Below are positions 44,018 to 52,634 of a stretch of DNA of 64,000 bases, piece by piece (position 1 is the stretch's first letter; each line of letters begins with the position of its first letter). Source of the DNA: Chloroflexi bacterium HGW-Chloroflexi-3 (GTDB taxonomy: Bacteria > Chloroflexota > Anaerolineae > Anaerolineales > Anaerolineaceae); the NCBI GenBank assembly GCA_002842045.1, contig PHBX01000002.1, forward strand, positions 124,001 to 188,000. Direction: 5' to 3'. The notes beneath the pieces are model-generated. The model was given only the letters and a program-made list of their open reading frames with translations. It was not told the DNA's origin and did not search any database. A program made the translations under genes and the position numbers.

Positions 44018-45004
44018 ATGGATTTAATCAATAGACAAACTTGGGATGAAATTTTTCCTACTTTAGAAAATCCGCATATACTTCAAACATACGAATGGGG
44101 AGAATTAAAATCTACATTTGGCTGGATACCTTTTAGGTTAGAACATGAGGGATTTGCTTTTCAAATATTAATGAGAAATTTACCATTAGGTATCAAAATT
44201 GCTTATATACCAAAAAGTAAAATTAACATAGAAAATAAAGAACTTTGGAATTCAATTGATAAATTTTGTATCTCTCAAAATGCAATTTTTCTGAAATACG
44301 AACAAGACAGTTTTGTTAACGAGAAGGATCATAACCAGATTGATAAAAAATTTATTAAGGCAAAGCCAATTCAACCAGGAAGTACCATTGAAATAGATTT
44401 ACAGGGGAGTGAGCGTGATTGGCTGGAAAGGATGAAGCAAAAAACCAGATACAACATCAAACTGGCTATAAAAAAAGGAATTCAGATTCAAAAAACTGAT
44501 GATATTTCAACCTTTCATCAATTGATGCTCGACACAAGCAAACGAGATAATTTTGGCGTTCACTCAAAAAAATATTATCAGTTAGTTTTTGATTTGTTTA
44601 GCCCCAGTAATAAAATTGCATTGTTGATTGCTAAATTTGATCAAATCGCTTTAGCAGGACTCATGATGTTTAGAATTGGGTCTCGCTCCTGGTATTTTTA
44701 TGGTGCTTCCAATAATATAGAACGCAATAGAATGCCTACCTATTTATTACAATTTGAAGCAATGAAATGGGCGAAATCACTTGGATGCAAATCATATGAT
44801 TTGTGGGGGATCCCTGACGACGGAGAGGAAATTTTAGAAAGAGATTTCAACTCCAGATCAGATGGATTATGGGGAGTATATCGATTCAAACGAGGATTTG
44901 GTGGGGTTATAAAACGGGCATCTCCAGCATATGATAGAGTATATAATCCAGTTTTATACAAACTGATAAACATGTTCCAGAAAGTTCGTGGAGATCTCAG
45001 TTAG
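44018..45004 (+). CDS. FemAB-like aminoacyl transferase (first of pair)
   Basis: 328 residues of two GNAT-like lobes. Landmarks are HILQTYEWGELK near the N-terminus, MKQKTRYNIKLAIKKG near residue 138, and YDLWGIPDD near the C-terminus. FemAB enzymes move amino acids from aminoacyl-tRNA to peptidoglycan lipid II, or in other groups modify exopolysaccharide. The gene starts one base after the CapD-like gene, so a link with cell-surface polymer assembly is likely. It is clearly related to the next gene. Confidence 0.87.
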   Translation: MDLINRQTWDEIFPTLENPHILQTYEWGELKSTFGWIPFRLEHEGFAFQILMRNLPLGIKIAYIPKSKINIENKELWNSIDKFCISQNAIFLKYEQDSFVNEKDHNQIDKKFIKAKPIQPGSTIEIDLQGSERDWLERMKQKTRYNIKLAIKKGIQIQKTDDISTFHQLMLDTSKRDNFGVHSKKYYQLVFDLFSPSNKIALLIAKFDQIALAGLMMFRIGSRSWYFYGASNNIERNRMPTYLLQFEAMKWAKSLGCKSYDLWGIPDDGEEILERDFNSRSDGLWGVYRFKRGFGGVIKRASPAYDRVYNPVLYKLINMFQKVRGDLS

Positions 45005-45051
45005 AATATTTTTAATTGTTAATTGAACTTATCTGTATTTCAGGAAAATTA

Positions 45052-46170
45052 ATGAAATTTTCAACAAATTTTGAACTTATTGATGAAAACACTTGGAATA
45101 AAAGTATTAATATTTTTCCAAATTCGCATTTCCTTCAAACTAGTTTATGGGCAAATGTAAAACGAGAAAACGGTTGGGTACCATTCTATCTTTTATGGAA
45201 AGATTTACAAGGAAATATCATTGCTGGTGCTTTGATTCTCGAACGAATTGTAAAAATATTAAATCTAATTTCTGCAAAAGTTCATTATTGTCCTAAAGGT
45301 CCGTTGTTGATTACAAAGAATAATGACAAGATAAGTGAGGTAATTCTAGGGTTACAATCATTTTCTAAAAATAGAAAAGGAATTTTCATAAAGATTGACC
45401 CTGATTTTGTTACAGAAATTCAGGCAGACAATATTGAAGATTTTTCTTTCCTTAACTTTAATTCTGATTTTCCTGAATTTTTACAAAAAAATAGCTGGAT
45501 TCAATCTAAAGAACAGATTCAATTCCGAAATACAATCGTCATACCGCTTGAAAAGCCTGATGAAGAAATTTTGAAGGATATGAAGCAAAAAACACGCTAC
45601 AACATCCGATTAAGTGAACGGAAAGGTGTAAAGGTAAGAATTGGTGATAATTCTGATTTTGAGAATTTATTCAAGCTTTATGCGGTAACTGCATTACGAG
45701 ATAATTTTGTCATCAGATCGAAAAATTATTATTTGAATTTATGGAAAAAATTCTTCGATGCAAAATTATGTGAACCGATTATTGCAGAATTGGATGGGGA
45801 AATATTAGCAGCAGTCATCATCTATTTTTATTCAGGTAAAGCATATTATGTTTATGGGATGTCCGCTGAAAAAAATCGGAACCTTATGGCTACCTATTTA
45901 TTACAATGGAAGGCTATTCAAAGAGCAAGAGAAAAAAAATGCAAAATGTACGATTTTTGGGGTGCTCCAGATGAATTAAATGAAAATGATAGAATGTGGG
46001 GAGTATATAAGTTTAAACTTGGGTTTGGTGGAACTTTTGTTAAAACTGTTGGTGCTTGGGATTTTCCAAATAATAAATTTGCATACCTTATTTATATTTT
46101 TGTTATTCCAAAAATGCTGAGTATGATGAGAAAAATTGGGTTCAGAAAAACTCAAATTGAAATCGAATAG
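45052..46170 (+). CDS. FemAB-like aminoacyl transferase (second of pair)
   Basis: 372 residues, paralogous to the previous gene, with HFLQTSLWANVKRE, MKQKTRYNIRLSERKG and YDFWGAPDE in the same order. An insert between the first lobe and the MKQKTRYN motif makes it longer. The start at 45052 is supported by CAGGAAAA before it; an upstream in-frame codon at 45016 has none. Two tandem copies recall the FemA/FemB or MurM/MurN step-wise addition, but different acceptor or donor use is not decidable. It ends the rightward cluster, convergent to the kinase gene. Confidence 0.86.
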   Translation: MKFSTNFELIDENTWNKSINIFPNSHFLQTSLWANVKRENGWVPFYLLWKDLQGNIIAGALILERIVKILNLISAKVHYCPKGPLLITKNNDKISEVILGLQSFSKNRKGIFIKIDPDFVTEIQADNIEDFSFLNFNSDFPEFLQKNSWIQSKEQIQFRNTIVIPLEKPDEEILKDMKQKTRYNIRLSERKGVKVRIGDNSDFENLFKLYAVTALRDNFVIRSKNYYLNLWKKFFDAKLCEPIIAELDGEILAAVIIYFYSGKAYYVYGMSAEKNRNLMATYLLQWKAIQRAREKKCKMYDFWGAPDELNENDRMWGVYKFKLGFGGTFVKTVGAWDFPNNKFAYLIYIFVIPKMLSMMRKIGFRKTQIEIE

Positions 46171-46177
46171 TATTAAG

Positions 46178-48262
46178 TTATGGCCGCCAATCTGGGCTAA
46201 AATCAAAACTTATATCTGTGGTAAGTTTAGTTAAGTTTGCACCGTTAACTGTTGCTAAATAAATATCATGATTTACACCATCAGGCCAACTTTCAAACAA
46301 AAACCATTCACCATCGGGAGAAACGACAGAATCGACTGAAGGGCTAAAACTTTGTTGCCCGGAAGGTGGAATTCTAAATTCAATGTTAATTCCAGCATTT
46401 TCAATCCTTTTTCCAACAAAATACGGAAGACTTCCACCTGATTTGTTTTGGTGGGTAAAGAAAATAATGCTATCATTCAGAGACCAATGAGGATATAAAA
46501 AATCAATATTGCTTTTTGCTGCAAAGACATAAGGTTCTGGTGAATTTAGGTCCAGAATCCAAATTTCGCTGTCAGCAATTTTTCGGATAAAGGAAATTTT
46601 CGAACCATCCATTGACCATGAAGGAGCGCGATCTCGCCATCTTGTCCGTGTTAATTCACTTAAAGAATCGGTTGTAAGGTTATATATGTAAATGTGCAGC
46701 ATTCTTTCTTTAGTGGTTGGGTGGTTACCAGGCCGAAATGAAGTGAAGGCAATTTCATTTCCATCAGGTGACCATACAGGGTCAAAATCACCAGATGGGT
46801 CTAAAGGTATAGATACGGGATAAATTACGTTATTTGATAACAAATCCATTACAAATAGTCTGGCGCCTTCATAGGTCTCTTTTTTTGCTTTACAAGGGGA
46901 AATAAAAACAATTTTATTTCCGTCAGGCGACCAATCTGGTTGACAAGCTCCATCTGCCAAATTTGTCAATTTAATTTTATTTTTTCCCTCAATATCTATC
47001 ATCCAGATTTGCATAACACTGTCCTGAAAATTTGAAGAATATGCAATAAATCCAGAACCTCCGCCGAGAAATGTTGTTTGTACTGCAGTTGAAATTGGAT
47101 TCTGGACAGGATTTTCAGTTACTTTCGAATTTGGTGTCCAAAAATTTTCTACAGTTGGGCTATTATTTTGTGGATCCACAACTTGTTCTAATTCTTTATC
47201 TTGATTATTTGTATTATCAAGTAGTAAAAAATTCATGAGTTTTTTATTTTGGTTTATCAAGAACATAACTACAACTATAGAAAGCAACAGAAAACTTAAG
47301 AGCCAAACTTTTCTGTTGGAAATTTTTATTTTTTGATTATTATTTTCATAATATGATTTGATTAGTGGTTGAGAGACCCCTGTTTTAATCAAAGTATTGG
47401 TGAGAGTTGATGGGGGAGGAGTTAATCGTCCGATATTCTTTGAAGAGATTAAGAAATTTCCTTCTGCTAATAAAGCCTTATAGAATTCTTCAGCTGATTG
47501 ATATCGATTTTCTGGATCAATTTCCAAAGCTTTTAGAATGATCTTATCCAATGCTTCAGAGACCGTGGATCTATATTTATTAATCGATGTTAATTTTTCT
47601 TTACCTGATATCCGATTAAGACTTTCTTCAGGGATCATCCCGGTTAAGGCTGCATATAAAGTTGCGCCTAGAGAATAAATATCAGATCGTTCGTCAGTTG
47701 GTCCCCGACCATATTGTTCTGGTGGTGAATATCCTGGAGTCATTGCTCTTGCCCCAGTTGCTGTTTGTTGGTTAATATCAAAAACTTTTACAAGGCCAAA
47801 ATCGGCTAGAATCACATTTCCTTCAGGTGTAATTCGAATATTGCCAGGTTTAATATCTCGATGAATCACTTTTGGGGACAAATTATGTAAATACATCAAA
47901 GCATCACAAATCATCAAACCAATCATTATTACATCTTTTTCTGGTAATTTTTCTTCGCGCTCGATTCTTTCTCTTAAATCTTCGCCATCAATATAATCCA
48001 TAACAAGATATTGACCCTGACCAGGCATATAAAAATAATCACTAACCCTGGGAAGGTTTGGGTGTCGAAGTCCTGCAAGAATTTCGGCTTCTTTTTTGAA
48101 CTGGTTTGAGTAATTTTCAGATAAAACCAGATTTTCTTTAATGGCAACTGGAATATGAATATTCTCATCAATTGCCATATATACCGAACCCATTCCCCCA
48201 TGGCCGAGTATTTTCTTAATTCTATATCTATCTTGTATGATACTATCTATCTGAAGTGGCAT
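46178..48262 (-). CDS. Membrane Ser/Thr protein kinase with TolB-like beta-propeller
   Basis: 694 residues. An N-terminal Hanks-type kinase (about 1-270) shows GHGGMGSVYMA, the VAIKE lysine, HRDIKPGN near residue 139, DFG and SPPEQYGRG in the activation segment. A membrane helix at about 318-338 follows, then an extracytoplasmic repeat region with WSPDGNKIVFIS- and WSPDGNEIAFTS-type units, a TolB/WD40-like propeller. The kinase may sense ligands outside through the propeller. It is leftward, alone, convergent with the FemAB-like genes and divergent from the Thr/Pro-repeat protein. Confidence 0.9.
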   Translation of the reverse strand: MPLQIDSIIQDRYRIKKILGHGGMGSVYMAIDENIHIPVAIKENLVLSENYSNQFKKEAEILAGLRHPNLPRVSDYFYMPGQGQYLVMDYIDGEDLRERIEREEKLPEKDVIMIGLMICDALMYLHNLSPKVIHRDIKPGNIRITPEGNVILADFGLVKVFDINQQTATGARAMTPGYSPPEQYGRGPTDERSDIYSLGATLYAALTGMIPEESLNRISGKEKLTSINKYRSTVSEALDKIILKALEIDPENRYQSAEEFYKALLAEGNFLISSKNIGRLTPPPSTLTNTLIKTGVSQPLIKSYYENNNQKIKISNRKVWLLSFLLLSIVVVMFLINQNKKLMNFLLLDNTNNQDKELEQVVDPQNNSPTVENFWTPNSKVTENPVQNPISTAVQTTFLGGGSGFIAYSSNFQDSVMQIWMIDIEGKNKIKLTNLADGACQPDWSPDGNKIVFISPCKAKKETYEGARLFVMDLLSNNVIYPVSIPLDPSGDFDPVWSPDGNEIAFTSFRPGNHPTTKERMLHIYIYNLTTDSLSELTRTRWRDRAPSWSMDGSKISFIRKIADSEIWILDLNSPEPYVFAAKSNIDFLYPHWSLNDSIIFFTHQNKSGGSLPYFVGKRIENAGINIEFRIPPSGQQSFSPSVDSVVSPDGEWFLFESWPDGVNHDIYLATVNGANLTKLTTDISFDFSPDWRP

Positions 48263-48316
48263 TGAGGATTTACCTTATCATAGCGACTTATTTGATTATA
48301 TTGATTTTTGGAAATT

Positions 48317-48346
48317 TTGCGTTGAGTAATGTCATCAGGGTATAAT
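48317..48346 (+). promoter_or_regulatory. Promoter of the Thr/Pro-repeat protein
   Basis: TTGCGT (48317-48322), 18 bases, TATAAT (48341-48346) in the context AGGG-TATAAT. AAGG lies 10 bases before the ATG at 48374. Confidence 0.55.
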
Positions 48347-48373
48347 ATTCTAATCTCTCAAGGTAATAATTAA

Positions 48374-49369
48374 ATGTTTAATTTAGATATCAAAACAGCA
48401 GTTCAAACAGCTTTTTTCTTGGCAATATTAGGTATTTTATCAAGTTTGTGGTTAATGGTGAAAAATTACAAACTTGCCCAGAAAATGCCTTTCTACCAGA
48501 AAAGAGTAAAAATGCAATGGAAATCAGTCCGCTTTTTATTTGTTGGGATTGTTTTTGGTTTTTCTGCCTACTTTTTTAACAGGTTTGCTGAACCGGCTAT
48601 ATATTTAATTTTTCCACCATCACCTACCATAACTCTCACTCCTACTATCACATTGACACCAACGATTACTTTATCTCCAACAATCACCCTTTCTCCCACC
48701 GTTACCTATACACCAGCAATCAGTCCAACACCATCAATCCCTGAGGCGATCGAGTCTTTGTTTGAAAGCACAGTATTTCCAAATCCTGATGCTCTATTCA
48801 GTCCGATTGTTTTTTCCAAAAGGATTGATGAGAATTTACAACCTGTTAACCCTTCTGAGGAATTTGATCATCCGATATCTATTATGTATGCTACTTATAG
48901 TTATGTAGACATGATCCCAGGCAGTCAGTGGACATCGATTTGGTATCGTCTCAGTGATATGGCTATGTTATGTTATGAAACTGCACCTTGGAATGGTGGT
49001 ACAGGAGGATATGGTTACTCTGAATGTACCCAAGAGGCTTCTGAATGGCTCCCAGGTTTTTATGAAGTTCAGTTGTTTGTAGGTCCTACGTGGAAAACTT
49101 CAGGTCGATTTGCGATCATTGGGAATCCACCTACAAATACACCAACTCGAACTTCAACGGCTACCATTACAAGAACTTACACGCCAACTTCATCCAGGAC
49201 ACCTTTACCAACATTTACTCCAAGCATTACACGTACACCGACGATTACTCCAACCACCACACGCACTCCCACAATTACCAATACACCTACCAGAACCTTT
49301 ACGGCTACTCCAACCAGAACACCAAGACCCACAGATACCAGGTGGCCATCGCAGACTCCAACGAGGTAA
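48374..49369 (+). CDS. Membrane protein with two Thr/Pro repeat segments
   Basis: 331 residues, not a known enzyme. Two membrane helices lie in the first 75 residues (about 8-28 and 54-74). Then comes a Thr/Pro block of repeated TPTITL/SPTITL units (about residues 83-122), a folded domain of about 130 residues with Trp/Tyr/Cys (two visible Cys in MLCYETAPW and GYSECTQEA), and a C-terminal block of TPTR/TRTPT units (about 252-331) rich in Thr, Pro and Arg. The repeats resemble mucin-like linkers common in Chloroflexota surface proteins and may be glycosylated. Function unknown. Confidence 0.8.
   Translation: MFNLDIKTAVQTAFFLAILGILSSLWLMVKNYKLAQKMPFYQKRVKMQWKSVRFLFVGIVFGFSAYFFNRFAEPAIYLIFPPSPTITLTPTITLTPTITLSPTITLSPTVTYTPAISPTPSIPEAIESLFESTVFPNPDALFSPIVFSKRIDENLQPVNPSEEFDHPISIMYATYSYVDMIPGSQWTSIWYRLSDMAMLCYETAPWNGGTGGYGYSECTQEASEWLPGFYEVQLFVGPTWKTSGRFAIIGNPPTNTPTRTSTATITRTYTPTSSRTPLPTFTPSITRTPTITPTTTRTPTITNTPTRTFTATPTRTPRPTDTRWPSQTPTR
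48620..48740 (+). repeat. Low-complexity repeat coding (T/S)PTITL units
   Basis: Tandem units of 15-18 bases coding TPTITL/SPTITL, with synonymous variation between units, followed by less regular SPTP. They lie inside the Thr/Pro-repeat protein and keep frame. Confidence 0.7.
49128..49366 (+). repeat. Low-complexity repeat coding TPTR/TRTPT units
   Basis: ACA/ACT-CC-AC-rich tandem units coding Thr, Pro and Arg at the C-terminus of the same protein. The regularity opens spurious long frames in other phases, which were rejected. Confidence 0.7.
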
Positions 49370-49378
49370 AAATTATTA

Positions 49379-49442
49379 TTCAAGATTATTTTCCTTAAGA
49401 GAAAATATATTGGACAATGATCGAGAATCTTGAATTTTTTTT
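49379..49442 (+). terminator. Terminator after the Thr/Pro-repeat gene
   Basis: TTCAAGATT (49379-49387) pairs with AATCTTGAA (49426-49434), enclosing a smaller TTTTC/GAAAA hairpin, and is followed by eight T. It separates this gene from the convergent SPFH-like gene. Confidence 0.72.
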
Positions 49443-49493
49443 GCTACTCATTTTTCCAATAATAAATGGTTGGTTTGATTAGAAAATGGATCT

Positions 49494-51161
49494 TTATTGA
49501 TTATCTGTTTCCTGATTTAAACCATTATTTTCACTATTGTGAATTTCAGCAGCACCCAGGAAAAATGCTTGTTCTTTCAAGACACTCATTTGATATTTTC
49601 GGATATGTGACAGGGCTCGCTCGATTTGTACTGGAACCCTTCCTTTTTTCTTTATATATAAATCTCGCGCACCCCATAACTTTGAATTATATTCATTGAT
49701 TAATTCATTAACTATTTCCAGGTTTGATTTCCCGTTTTCTCTTTTGTGGATAAAAGAAATAATTGGAGTAATCTGGATATTCTTTGCTAAATTTTGTTTT
49801 CTATTTTGGTTAAAGATAGCTGAGAGCACTTTTGGATTGAGTTTTAAGGCATTTTCGCTCGAAATTTTCCAGGCTTTAATATATTGTTCAGGGACTATTT
49901 TTGAAGATGAATGCCAGGTACCAACATTGATCCATTCAAGTCTCATCCCGTACCTTTGCGCTTTACTTTGAAATGAACTGGTTAAGTTTTCATAAAACAG
50001 ATTCGATAATGCTGTGCGGGGAATAAGTTCTGGAATATTGCCACCTTTATTGATAAATAGTTTTGAAAACCTTTTATTGTTTACATGTGTCTTTTTATAA
50101 TAAATGGGTTTGTGATTTGGGGAATCAATTTTGTGTTTCCTAATCAACACACGATTTACTTTGTACCTTCTTGTGTGAGCCCAATTTTTTCGTATTTTCT
50201 TAGCAATTTTATTTTGATTTTGTAAAAGTAAATTTATTTCTGGTGCACCAGCAGATGACAATAATTCACTCAGTAAGTGATGGTTTATGTAATTTGTTAA
50301 TTCTGTTCTTACCATATCTATTAGTGATGTAGTCCAGGGTCCAGGTCCTTGCTGATATACCAACCAATAAATAGAATCTTCATTAAATGGATACGGTTTG
50401 GTTATCGAAACCTGGTTTGGATTCCGGAAAACACTGAAGATTAATCGAATATCTTTAATTTCTATTGGAATTCCATCCAGAGTTCTTGCTGAAACATCCA
50501 ATTTGGCTGTTTGATCTCTTAAGTCAATGATTTTTCGAATTCTTTCGAAGCTTTCCAATTCAATTGGTTTTTCCGTCGTAGGACCAACAATTCTTGGGAA
50601 TCCATTAATTTTTTCAAACACAACAGCATTTTCAAGATTTATCAGAACTTTCCCCGGACCGCCAATCCTATAAATCGGCGATATTTGATCCTCTGATCGG
50701 ACCTGGGCATTTTCAATATGAATTTGATAATAAACGGGGAATGAAAAGGCAGATTGCTTGATGTATTTTTCTGAAATTGTTATATCTTTTATGTCAAAAA
50801 TATCTGCCAGATAGATTGATGCTAAATTAGCGGCAATATGATACCCCATGAAAATTGAAAACATGACAAGTAACACATCCCACGCTAAGAAAAGTTCGAT
50901 GATATCAACTACCGTAGAAATAATAGGGTAAGGAATTGCGAATAAAAAATCAAGCCATGGATAATCTATTTCTCCAGATTGATTAAACGTAAAAGCACAA
51001 ATCAACCATGTAAGAATAAAAAGGATTTGTAGAAAAAAAGATCGGACATTACCAGCTTTTGAGCTGGTAGAAAAAATCGAGTTTACCATTGAATCCCAAT
51101 AATTTACGAAAAAGTTTGATGTTTTTTCGAAATCTTTTTCAAGATGTGAATTTTGATTCAT
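49494..51161 (-). CDS. SPFH/band-7-like membrane protein B
   Basis: 555 residues. Two hydrophobic segments lie at about residues 40-60 and 85-125. They are followed by a beta-rich region resembling an SPFH fold: GGPGKVLINLENAVVFEK, GFPRIVGPTTEK, then SARTLDGIPIEIKDIRLIF near residue 235. A helical, basic C-terminal part includes a Lys/Arg/His-rich stretch around residue 340. The start is ATG 51161 with AAGGAG six bases upstream, overlapping the stop of the upstream SPFH-like gene by one base (TAATG). Members of the superfamily form ring-shaped membrane scaffolds; the function of this group is unknown. Confidence 0.78.
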   Translation of the reverse strand: MNQNSHLEKDFEKTSNFFVNYWDSMVNSIFSTSSKAGNVRSFFLQILFILTWLICAFTFNQSGEIDYPWLDFLFAIPYPIISTVVDIIELFLAWDVLLVMFSIFMGYHIAANLASIYLADIFDIKDITISEKYIKQSAFSFPVYYQIHIENAQVRSEDQISPIYRIGGPGKVLINLENAVVFEKINGFPRIVGPTTEKPIELESFERIRKIIDLRDQTAKLDVSARTLDGIPIEIKDIRLIFSVFRNPNQVSITKPYPFNEDSIYWLVYQQGPGPWTTSLIDMVRTELTNYINHHLLSELLSSAGAPEINLLLQNQNKIAKKIRKNWAHTRRYKVNRVLIRKHKIDSPNHKPIYYKKTHVNNKRFSKLFINKGGNIPELIPRTALSNLFYENLTSSFQSKAQRYGMRLEWINVGTWHSSSKIVPEQYIKAWKISSENALKLNPKVLSAIFNQNRKQNLAKNIQITPIISFIHKRENGKSNLEIVNELINEYNSKLWGARDLYIKKKGRVPVQIERALSHIRKYQMSVLKEQAFFLGAAEIHNSENNGLNQETDNQ

Positions 51162-52531
51162 TAAAGATCTCCTTGAGATCTTACCCAATCTATTAGTTCT
51201 GAAATATCCTTATATTCACTACCTAAAAAGGAGCATAATTCTGGATCTTGCGAGATTGTATCCAGGTTTCCCTTTAGAAGAGAGATTAATAATTCTTTAG
51301 AATTTAAATTAATTGATTCTGGATATGAGCCCAGGTGTTTTGATGTTCCATACGCGTAATCCATTAATGCCTGGTCTTGACCGGAAAGTGTCTGAATGGC
51401 TTGTTCTTGCTCTACAATTTTCTTCTCTTTATTTGCCACATCCAACCAGGATGTTCTCCACCGGCTATGCAATTCCTCCTCAATTTGGGCCGGAAATCGC
51501 AAGTTTGTTATTGATAAATCTATAAACTTAATGCCTCTTTTCTTTAATAAATCAAATTCTTTACTGAAGACAGTTTCATTTAATTCTTTCCCATAATTAT
51601 CCATTTGATAATAATGGGATTGAGTAAGCCGTAGTTTTATTTGAGTAGAAATTAAATCTAACAGGTTAATCTCGGATTTCGTTAAGGGGAATATTTCGTT
51701 TAGTGTATATTTTGAAATGTACTCACGAAGTACATCGATTGTTAAATTGACTGGATACCATTTCCAACTTGTAATTCTGTCAGGATTATCATCTGGCTTT
51801 TCAAAGTTTATACTTTGTCCAATGATGGCTTTTTCTACTGAATTTGGATTGTATCCATATGCAGAATTTCCTTCGCCTGGATTTGCATCTAATTTAAAAC
51901 GCACCTGCACATTGACACAAATCTGAATTCCATCTCGTGTAACAGCAAGTGTTTCGTTTTTTCTGCTCATTCTTGCTTCGTAGGCAGCAGTCGATTCGCC
52001 TTTTTGAAGAGGTGAAAATGGATCTTCTTCCTTTCTTGGACCAACGCTCTGGGATTGGATATGTAAATCAACAATTCCTGCAATAATGTCATTTCGCTGT
52101 GTAAATGCTATACCTGGTCCTATAGCTCCTTTGTATTTCACTGGTGTTCTTAATACGGCAGAACTGGCCGTGTCTAAAATAATGACACCAGGACCATTTT
52201 TTGATCGATCAATTCTTCTTTCTCTAAGTTCACCATTTTCAATAAAAAAAGCAGGTCCGTGATCTCCTAGGAGATATAAGAATAATTGTTGGACTGCTTT
52301 AATTCTTTCAGGAAGATTTAAGACCGGCAAAATAAATTGACCAAAGAATATCAAAAAAATTATCAGGCTAAAGAAAAATATCAATAATGTCAATATTCCA
52401 AACCTAAAATTGGTTTGAGGATCGCCAAATATGTTAATTCCGGCAATCACAATTAGAATATAAAATATAAAGTAAAAAAATATTTTTTTAAAATGTTTAT
52501 TAACTGATGTTTTTTTATGTTTGACGGCCAT
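51161..52531 (-). CDS. SPFH/band-7-like membrane protein A
   Basis: 456 residues. Two membrane helices at about 14-34 and 45-70 precede an SPFH-like domain: GPGVIILDTASSAVLRT, GPGIAFTQRNDII and VTRDGIQICVNVQVRFKL near residue 215. A long helical part (about 350-410) includes EKKIVEQEQAIQ. It is translationally coupled to protein B downstream, so the two are probably hetero-partners. No Shine-Dalgarno is visible; TAGAAT ends seven bases before the ATG, as in leaderless messages. It is divergent from proline dehydrogenase. Confidence 0.8.
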   Translation of the reverse strand: MAVKHKKTSVNKHFKKIFFYFIFYILIVIAGINIFGDPQTNFRFGILTLLIFFFSLIIFLIFFGQFILPVLNLPERIKAVQQLFLYLLGDHGPAFFIENGELRERRIDRSKNGPGVIILDTASSAVLRTPVKYKGAIGPGIAFTQRNDIIAGIVDLHIQSQSVGPRKEEDPFSPLQKGESTAAYEARMSRKNETLAVTRDGIQICVNVQVRFKLDANPGEGNSAYGYNPNSVEKAIIGQSINFEKPDDNPDRITSWKWYPVNLTIDVLREYISKYTLNEIFPLTKSEINLLDLISTQIKLRLTQSHYYQMDNYGKELNETVFSKEFDLLKKRGIKFIDLSITNLRFPAQIEEELHSRWRTSWLDVANKEKKIVEQEQAIQTLSGQDQALMDYAYGTSKHLGSYPESINLNSKELLISLLKGNLDTISQDPELCSFLGSEYKDISELIDWVRSQGDL

Positions 52532-52538
52532 TTCTAAT

Positions 52539-52544
52539 ATTCTA
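52539..52544 (-). promoter_or_regulatory. -10 of the SPFH-like operon, leaderless geometry
   Basis: TAGAAT read leftward at 52539-52544, seven bases before the ATG at 52531. A TTGTCA at 52555-52560 is too close to be a normal -35. Confidence 0.42.
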
Positions 52545-52634
52545 TACTATTTTTTGACAATCGAGAAAAAATAACTATGTTATCTCCAAATGTAGTAAGA
52601 TAAAATCTAATTAAAATGAACCCACGAGGTGGTA

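Noticed and set aside
48620..49366. Tandem repeats considered as a CRISPR array or satellite
   Set aside because: Units are short, in frame, code for Thr/Pro repeats and lack unique spacers.
49090..49433. Two alternative open frames over the Thr/Pro/Arg repeat
   Set aside because: They exist because the repeat has no stops in any phase; the first-frame protein has the promoter, Shine-Dalgarno and membrane helices.
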